Assembly (NCBI GenBank): GCA_964415295.1
Contig: CAYPYN010000006.1
Location: 1 to 64,000 of the forward strand
Direction of reading: 5' to 3'
Length of the DNA stretch: 64,000 nt
Source of the DNA: SB21 sp964415295
Lineage (GTDB): Bacteria; CLD3; SB21
This document shows positions 60,817-64,000 of this stretch, piece after piece. Numbering within the stretch: the first letter of the stretch is position 1; each line of letters starts with the position of its first letter. The notes below the pieces were generated by a model. It did no database searches and was not told the DNA's origin. It saw nothing but the letters and a program-made list of their open reading frames with translations. The translations under genes and the position numbers were made by a program.

Positions 60817-61926
60817 TTGTCTGCTTCAACCGGAACCATTAAAAAGACGCCTTTCTACGACAAACATGTCGCAGCGGGCGCAAAGATGGCGGAATTTGCC
60901 GGCTATTATATGCCGATCCGCTACGACGGCGATATTGCGGAACATCAACGTGTGCGAACCCAGGTGGGCGTTTTTGACGTTACGCATATGGGAGAGTTTT
61001 ATGTCAGCGGCGACGGCGCTTTGGATTTCCTGCAAAAGATGACGGTCAATGATGTATCCAAACTGGCCATTCATCAGGCGCAATACAGCGCGATGTGTAA
61101 ACCCGACGGCGGTATCGTCGACGATCTGATCGTGTACCGTTTTGCGAACAAGTATATGCTTGTGGTGAATGCATCGAACATGGAAAAAGATTTTAATTGG
61201 CTGAAGTCACACTGTCCGGCCAACGTTAAGCTGGAAAACGTCAGCGATCACATCGCCTTGCTCGCCATTCAGGGGCCGAATGCCCGGAAAGTTCTGCAGC
61301 AACTGACCAAAGTTAATCTTGATAATATCAAATTCTACTGGTTTGATGAAGGCGAAGTGGATGGCGTGCACATGACGATCTCGCGAACGGGTTATACCGG
61401 CGAGATAGGATTTGAACTCTATTTTGATGAAAAATATGCCGACAAAATATGGCAAGCGGTCATGAAAGCCGGTGAAAGTTACAACATCGGTCTGGCCGGG
61501 CTGGGCGCGCGCGATACGTTGCGCCTCGAAATGAAATACTGTCTGTATGGCAATGACATCGACGAAACCACACATCCGCTGGAAGCGGGCTTAGGCTGGA
61601 TCACGAAGCTCAACAAAGGTGATTTTAACGGACGCGACGTAATGCTCAAGGCCAAAGAAAAAGGGTTGTCGCGGATGCTGATTGGTCTCGAGATCGAAGG
61701 TAAGATTCCTGCGCGCCACGGCTATGAAGTCATGAAGGATGGCCGTAAGGTGGGTGTGGTCACGAGCGGAACTTTTTCGCCGTCCTTACAGAAAGCCATC
61801 GCGATGGCGTACGTGGAAAAAGATCTGAGCATCAACGGCACCGCGCTGACGGTCAATGCCCGCGGACGCAGTTTGTCGGCTAAAGTGATCCCGACTCCGT
61901 TTTATAACGGCGACCCAAGTAAGTAA
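60817..61926 (+). CDS. gcvT: Glycine cleavage system T protein (aminomethyltransferase)
   Basis: A 369-residue protein of normal length. It transfers the methylene group of aminomethyl-lipoyl-H-protein to tetrahydrofolate and releases ammonia. Blocks are AGAKMAEFAGYYMPIRY, VGVFDVTHMGEFYVSG, YTGEIGFELYF, GARDTLRLEMKYCLYGND and the C-terminal VTSGTFSPSLQKAIAMAYV. The start is a TTG at 60817 with CAGGAG six bases upstream; no ATG fits the N-terminus. gcvH and gcvP are not in the window. Confidence 0.95.
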   Translation: MSASTGTIKKTPFYDKHVAAGAKMAEFAGYYMPIRYDGDIAEHQRVRTQVGVFDVTHMGEFYVSGDGALDFLQKMTVNDVSKLAIHQAQYSAMCKPDGGIVDDLIVYRFANKYMLVVNASNMEKDFNWLKSHCPANVKLENVSDHIALLAIQGPNARKVLQQLTKVNLDNIKFYWFDEGEVDGVHMTISRTGYTGEIGFELYFDEKYADKIWQAVMKAGESYNIGLAGLGARDTLRLEMKYCLYGNDIDETTHPLEAGLGWITKLNKGDFNGRDVMLKAKEKGLSRMLIGLEIEGKIPARHGYEVMKDGRKVGVVTSGTFSPSLQKAIAMAYVEKDLSINGTALTVNARGRSLSAKVIPTPFYNGDPSK

Positions 61927-61965
61927 AATCAAAATTTAGAAATAAAAAAGCAAAAATGGATTTAT

Positions 61966-61999
61966 GCGGGACGGAGTGATTTTGCTCCGAAATGTCCGC
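61966..61999 (+). terminator. Hairpin after gcvT
   Basis: GCGGGAC (61966-61972) pairs with GTCCGC (61994-61999), with an inner GGAG/CTCC stem. A T-rich stretch follows ten bases later, so it is a weak terminator candidate. Confidence 0.45.
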
Positions 62000-62046
62000 G
62001 TAGGCTCTATTTTTCATTTTTGATTTTTGAAATATAATTTGAAACC

Positions 62047-64000
62047 ATGGCTTCGAAGAAAAAAATAGGTTCCAAAAATAAGACAACGGCATCGCCTCAG
62101 CCCAAGGTTCCTCAAAAGCCGCCGGCGAAGAAAGGATTGAATCTCAATTTGAGCACGAAGCTCAAAGAGGAGATCCTTGGTATCCTTTTGATGACCTTCT
62201 GCATCCTGACGATCCTGGCCATCGTTTCGCATCGCCCCAACGAGCATCCGGCAAGTATCATGGATCTTTGGAGGGCCAATCAGCTTGAAAATTTTCTGGG
62301 GATCGTTGGTGCGTATATTTCCTATTATCTGGTGTTCTATACTTTTGGTTATGCTTTCATAGCCGTTCCGATCCTTTTCTTTGTTTACGGCTGGTTATTC
62401 TTTACGCATAAGAGCGTTTTCCTGGTCAATCAATTTGCATTCTATATCCTTACGCTTATGGTCTTAGTTTCAGCATGGCTGGCGTTGCCTTATACGGACG
62501 TTCCGGGAGCCGGTTGGAATGTGAGCGGATTTCTGGGCGGGATGATCGCCACCCAACTCTTTATGTGGCTCGGTAAATTCGGCTCGATGGCTGTGTGGGT
62601 GGTCTTTTCATTGCTTTGGATCATTCTCGTGACAAGAGTGAGTATTGCCGATCTGATACCCGCGATACAATACATTTTCGTTTCTTCCTACCGTACGACC
62701 TCTGAAACGCTTTCACGATTCAAGAACCGTCAGACGGCTTTGCTGGAAGAGGAGGAAAGGAAAAAGGCCGAAAAACTTGCCGCTGAAATGACCGCGGCGC
62801 AGGAAGAAAAACCTCTTGTGCCGGAATATCTTCAGGAAAAGCCGGTGACCGAAGAGATCAGTATCAAAAAAGAAGAACCAGTCATTCCGCCTGCCATTGA
62901 AAAAAAGGAAAAGGCCGTACTGGAGAACGGCTCCAAACCCAAGTTCATCAACGAAACTACCGGCGTGAAAGAGGTTCAGACGACCGTTTCCGCAAAGACG
63001 GAAGTAAAGAAACCGGAAGAGACAAAGGACATTACCGGTTTGAATCTGGATATGGATACCCAGTTATTAAGGGATATCAAATCGCTGGGTCATATCGAAA
63101 AACAGATGGTTGTTCCCAGGATCGATTTTGACAGCACGCAGGAAATACGTGAGTTGGAAGCGGCCGACAGGCTGGCCAAAAAGCTGGACGGAATAGAATC
63201 TTCCACTGAAGCATCATCGACAGAATCTCCAAAAGAAAAGACGGAAGAAAACGCTTCCGTCGATCTTTCGAATATGGATTTCAAACATATTGCCAAGAAC
63301 GCGTTTGATGCCGAGCATGCCGATGATGTCTGGACGAAAGAGCCGGATGAAGAAAAAACCGATGATAAAGTCACCCGGATTGAATCACGGGATGAGATCG
63401 CTAAGATCATAGAAGAAGAAAAACTCGTAGTTGATGAAGACGCCGCGGCTGAGGTCAGTGATACAACTGAAAAACCGGAAGAATCAGAAGAGGCGGAGGA
63501 GCCGAAACCGGCTGTGAAGGCCAAAGCGGCGGTTCAGGAAAAGGTCGAGGAGACGGAGATCGATTTTGACAAAGAAAATTCGGCGGCGCGAAAAAGATAC
63601 CGCCATCCGTCGCTCGATCTTTTGGAACCGACGCAGGAAATTGAGAAGCTGACTGAAGAGGAAATAGCGGAACTGGATCAGAAAATCCACCTCATCATCA
63701 AGACGCTCTCGGAATTCGGTATCGACACGAAGGTTGTAGCGACAGAATATAACGGTCCGGTGGTTGCGATCTATCAGCTGGAATTACCGACCGGATTGAA
63801 GATCTCAAAAGTGACGGGACTTGAGGACGAACTGGCTCTCTCGATGAAAGTGAAGTCGGTTCGTATGGTGCCCGTGACCTCAAAAGGAACGATCCAGGTC
63901 GAGATTCCCAAGCCTAAGGCCTCGCCGGTATTGATCCGCAGTTTATTCGAGGACAGATATTTCAAGAATGTAAAACACAAATATAAATTAGGCCTGGCGC
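62047..64000 (+). CDS. ftsK: DNA translocase FtsK, N-terminal part (3' end outside window)
   Basis: The frame is open from the ATG at 62047 to the window edge, 651 codons. The N-terminus is basic (MASKKKIGSKNK). Four to five membrane helices follow (about residues 38-210), which anchor the protein at the division septum. Residues ~215-515 are a charged linker rich in Glu, Lys, Pro and Ala. The last ~135 residues start the motor: KRYRHPSLDLLEP, FGIDTKVVATEYNGPVVAIYQLELPTG and IQVEIPKPK, as in FtsK/SpoIIIE. The Walker motifs lie beyond the window. It moves chromosome DNA at cell division. Confidence 0.93.
   Translation, partial: MASKKKIGSKNKTTASPQPKVPQKPPAKKGLNLNLSTKLKEEILGILLMTFCILTILAIVSHRPNEHPASIMDLWRANQLENFLGIVGAYISYYLVFYTFGYAFIAVPILFFVYGWLFFTHKSVFLVNQFAFYILTLMVLVSAWLALPYTDVPGAGWNVSGFLGGMIATQLFMWLGKFGSMAVWVVFSLLWIILVTRVSIADLIPAIQYIFVSSYRTTSETLSRFKNRQTALLEEEERKKAEKLAAEMTAAQEEKPLVPEYLQEKPVTEEISIKKEEPVIPPAIEKKEKAVLENGSKPKFINETTGVKEVQTTVSAKTEVKKPEETKDITGLNLDMDTQLLRDIKSLGHIEKQMVVPRIDFDSTQEIRELEAADRLAKKLDGIESSTEASSTESPKEKTEENASVDLSNMDFKHIAKNAFDAEHADDVWTKEPDEEKTDDKVTRIESRDEIAKIIEEEKLVVDEDAAAEVSDTTEKPEESEEAEEPKPAVKAKAAVQEKVEETEIDFDKENSAARKRYRHPSLDLLEPTQEIEKLTEEEIAELDQKIHLIIKTLSEFGIDTKVVATEYNGPVVAIYQLELPTGLKISKVTGLEDELALSMKVKSVRMVPVTSKGTIQVEIPKPKASPVLIRSLFEDRYFKNVKHKYKLGLA

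Noticed and set aside
63090..63980. Minus-strand frames at the right edge
   Set aside because: They lie opposite the open ftsK frame, which has conserved motifs; Ser/Phe-rich mirror translations come from the Glu/Lys-rich linker.
1..64000. CRISPR arrays, prophage, insertion sequences, integrons, rRNA
   Set aside because: I saw no regularly spaced repeats, transposase or integrase motifs, phage structural genes or rRNA sequence in the window.

Overview
The window (about 48-50% G+C by eye) comes from a diderm bacterium and reads as ordinary chromosome. The evidence for an outer membrane is a TonB-dependent receptor, a PorV-like barrel, several small beta-barrels and many lipoproteins. FlgD-like C-terminal domains, PorV-type barrels, DUF3857/transglutaminase proteins, DUF4388/roadblock/MglA signalling and a DUF6660-like Cys-rich protein beside a TonB receptor point to the FCB superphylum (Bacteroidota-Chlorobiota-Calditrichota and relatives). 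This placement is inference from gene content. The promoters I could find are TTGxxx-N17-TAtatT, closer to standard sigma70 than to the Bacteroidota -33/-7 type. I see no phage, insertion sequence, CRISPR array or rRNA. There is one tRNA-Val(CAC).

Layout. 1-4570 (+): histidine kinase tail, CofG-like radical SAM enzyme, upp, RsbW-like ATPase, outer-membrane protein and mnmA, ending in a terminator; then panB. 5420-9510 (-): zinc-ribbon/DUF4190 protein, glutaryl-CoA dehydrogenase, small barrel, GH57 branching enzyme. 9659-15588 (+): lipoprotein, propeller protein with FlgD-like end, PorV-like barrel, Cys-rich small protein, TonB receptor. 15631-17007 (-): YjbQ and UppP. 17160-21584 (-): response regulator, DUF4388-roadblock protein, roadblock protein, DUF4388-wHTH protein, HAMP-only membrane sensor, then from its own promoter MglB-like and MglA-like proteins. 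21804-29702 is mostly minus: GNAT, CPBP protease, a plus-strand glycosyltransferase, CAP-domain protein, ruvA, radC, a membrane protein, NhaD-type antiporter and gamma-carbonic anhydrase.

29947-36022 (+): RsfS with a lysine-rich tail, tRNA-Val, an ArsS-FAD oxidoreductase-polyferredoxin operon, and a GH3 hexosaminidase. 36040-40143 (-): DUF4139 protein, Rieske oxygenase, B12-binding radical SAM enzyme. 40324-44013 is mixed: Ala/Lys-rich lipoprotein, LamG lipoprotein, double-BON protein, APC permease. 44067-51187 (-): barrel, RtcB, YCII protein, GMC oxidoreductase, YjjG-like phosphatase, MarC, M1 peptidase. 51530-55338 (+): an overlapping pair of transglutaminase-like proteins, the second without the catalytic Cys. 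55339-57095 (-): propeller protein and small lipoprotein. 57224-64000 (+): TPP riboswitch and thiC, aminotransferase, gcvT, and the N-terminal part of ftsK, which runs off the window.

The most coherent candidate for an undescribed system is the 17160-21584 signalling cluster, which joins a two-component receiver, a truncated HAMP sensor, two DUF4388 proteins, three roadblock proteins and an MglA GTPase. Second is the radical SAM/FAD/membrane polyferredoxin operon at 30862-34445.
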